NCBI GenBank assembly: GCA_020636775.1 | Contig: JACJXF010000021.1 | Location: 1 to 43,089 of the forward strand | Length of the DNA: 43,089 nucleotides | Direction of reading: 5' to 3' | DNA from: Bacteroidales bacterium | Lineage (GTDB): Bacteria; Bacteroidota; Bacteroidia; Bacteroidales; GCA-2748055 | In this document: positions 42,977 through 43,089 of the stretch, one piece after another | How positions within the stretch are numbered: position 1 is the first letter of the stretch | How the letters are laid out: each line of letters opens with the position of its first letter | The notes under the pieces: generated by a model | Told to the model about the DNA's origin: nothing | Database searches by the model: none | What the model saw: only the letters and a program-made list of their open reading frames with translations | Made by a program: the position numbers and the translations under genes

Positions 42977-43089
42977 CTAGTTTATAATCCTGAGCTCTGT
43001 TCTTCTGTTGGCTGACCTTCCGGTTTCGGTATCATTTGACTCAACCGGCTGGCTTGCTCCATAGCCTTTAAACGATAATCTTCCCTGTG
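42977..43089 (-). CDS. OmpA-family protein, C-terminal fragment (partial)
   Basis: The minus strand from the window edge is open for 36 residues and stops with TAG at 42977-42979. The residues include SFKGYGASQPVESNDTETGR and continue SANRRTELRI. The G(Y/E)G...P...N.T..GR..NRR.E motif is the end of an OmpA/MotB peptidoglycan-binding domain, including the Asn and Arg that contact diaminopimelate. The rest of the gene lies beyond the window. It converges with the HAD phosphatase gene, with 9 nt between the stops. Confidence 0.88.
   Translation of the reverse strand, partial: QGRLSFKGYGASQPVESNDTETGRSANRRTELRIIN

Noticed and set aside
1..43089. CRISPR arrays, tRNA/rRNA genes, insertion sequences, phage or restriction genes
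   Set aside because: Read for on both strands; no regularly spaced repeats, cloverleaf sequence, transposase or phage motif was found. Small RNAs cannot be excluded by eye.

Overview
The window reads as about 43 kb of chromosome from a Bacteroidota bacterium, probably a Bacteroidales/Marinilabiliales-type anaerobe or facultative anaerobe. The evidence is a C-terminal type IX secretion sorting domain on a 1498-residue secreted protein, Bacteroidota-style promoter boxes (TAnnTTTG), few good Shine-Dalgarno sites, many short lipoproteins, an ECF sigma/anti-sigma/DUF4097 operon, a GH3-serine hydrolase fusion, methylmalonyl-CoA epimerase and citrate lyase. Base composition is low to moderate in GC and looks even along the window. 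I saw no tRNA, rRNA, CRISPR array, transposase or phage gene, so this looks like ordinary chromosome and not a mobile island.

Layout. 1-6980 (minus) is a complete tripartite drug/solute exporter operon: TetR regulator, TolC-like outer membrane factor, HlyD-like lipoprotein adaptor, two ABC ATPases and two ABC-2 permeases. It resembles the E. coli cecR-ybhGFSR set, with the double ATPase split into two genes and TolC included. A perfect inverted repeat at 7016-7035 is the likely operator. 7172-8271 holds an unknown membrane protein and a small Ala/Pro/Glu lipoprotein that converge on a shared terminator. 8450-10565 is a translationally coupled ECF sigma, anti-sigma-like and DUF4097-like operon, followed by a lipoprotein isoaspartyl peptidase.

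11906-19941 is a signalling block: a membrane histidine kinase; on the minus strand an OmpR-type response regulator plus HAMP kinase, followed by a coiled-coil membrane protein and a SPOR lipoprotein; and a large four-PAS hybrid kinase. 20018-23060 (minus) holds an isocitrate/isopropylmalate-type dehydrogenase, an HD-like protein with an altered HD motif, and an MFS transporter. A PepD-type dipeptidase and a previously uncalled rubredoxin converge at 24.76 kb.

25150-34641 combines a VTC-type polyphosphate polymerase domain protein and a DUF4956 membrane protein (overlapping genes), citrate lyase (alpha subunit plus a fused acyl-carrier/beta subunit), methylmalonyl-CoA epimerase, and a large secreted CotH-kinase/lamin-tail protein. 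The VTC/DUF4956/CotH grouping is the most interesting functional association here. 34645-40478 (minus) carries envelope and secreted proteins: a small lipoprotein, a GH3-serine hydrolase fusion, a YceI-family lipoprotein and an exported C1 peptidase. 40595-42967 is a lipid-metabolism operon (PlsC, lipid kinase, HAD-IB phosphatase). The window ends in the C-terminus of an OmpA-family protein.

All family assignments come from motifs read by eye; no database search was run.
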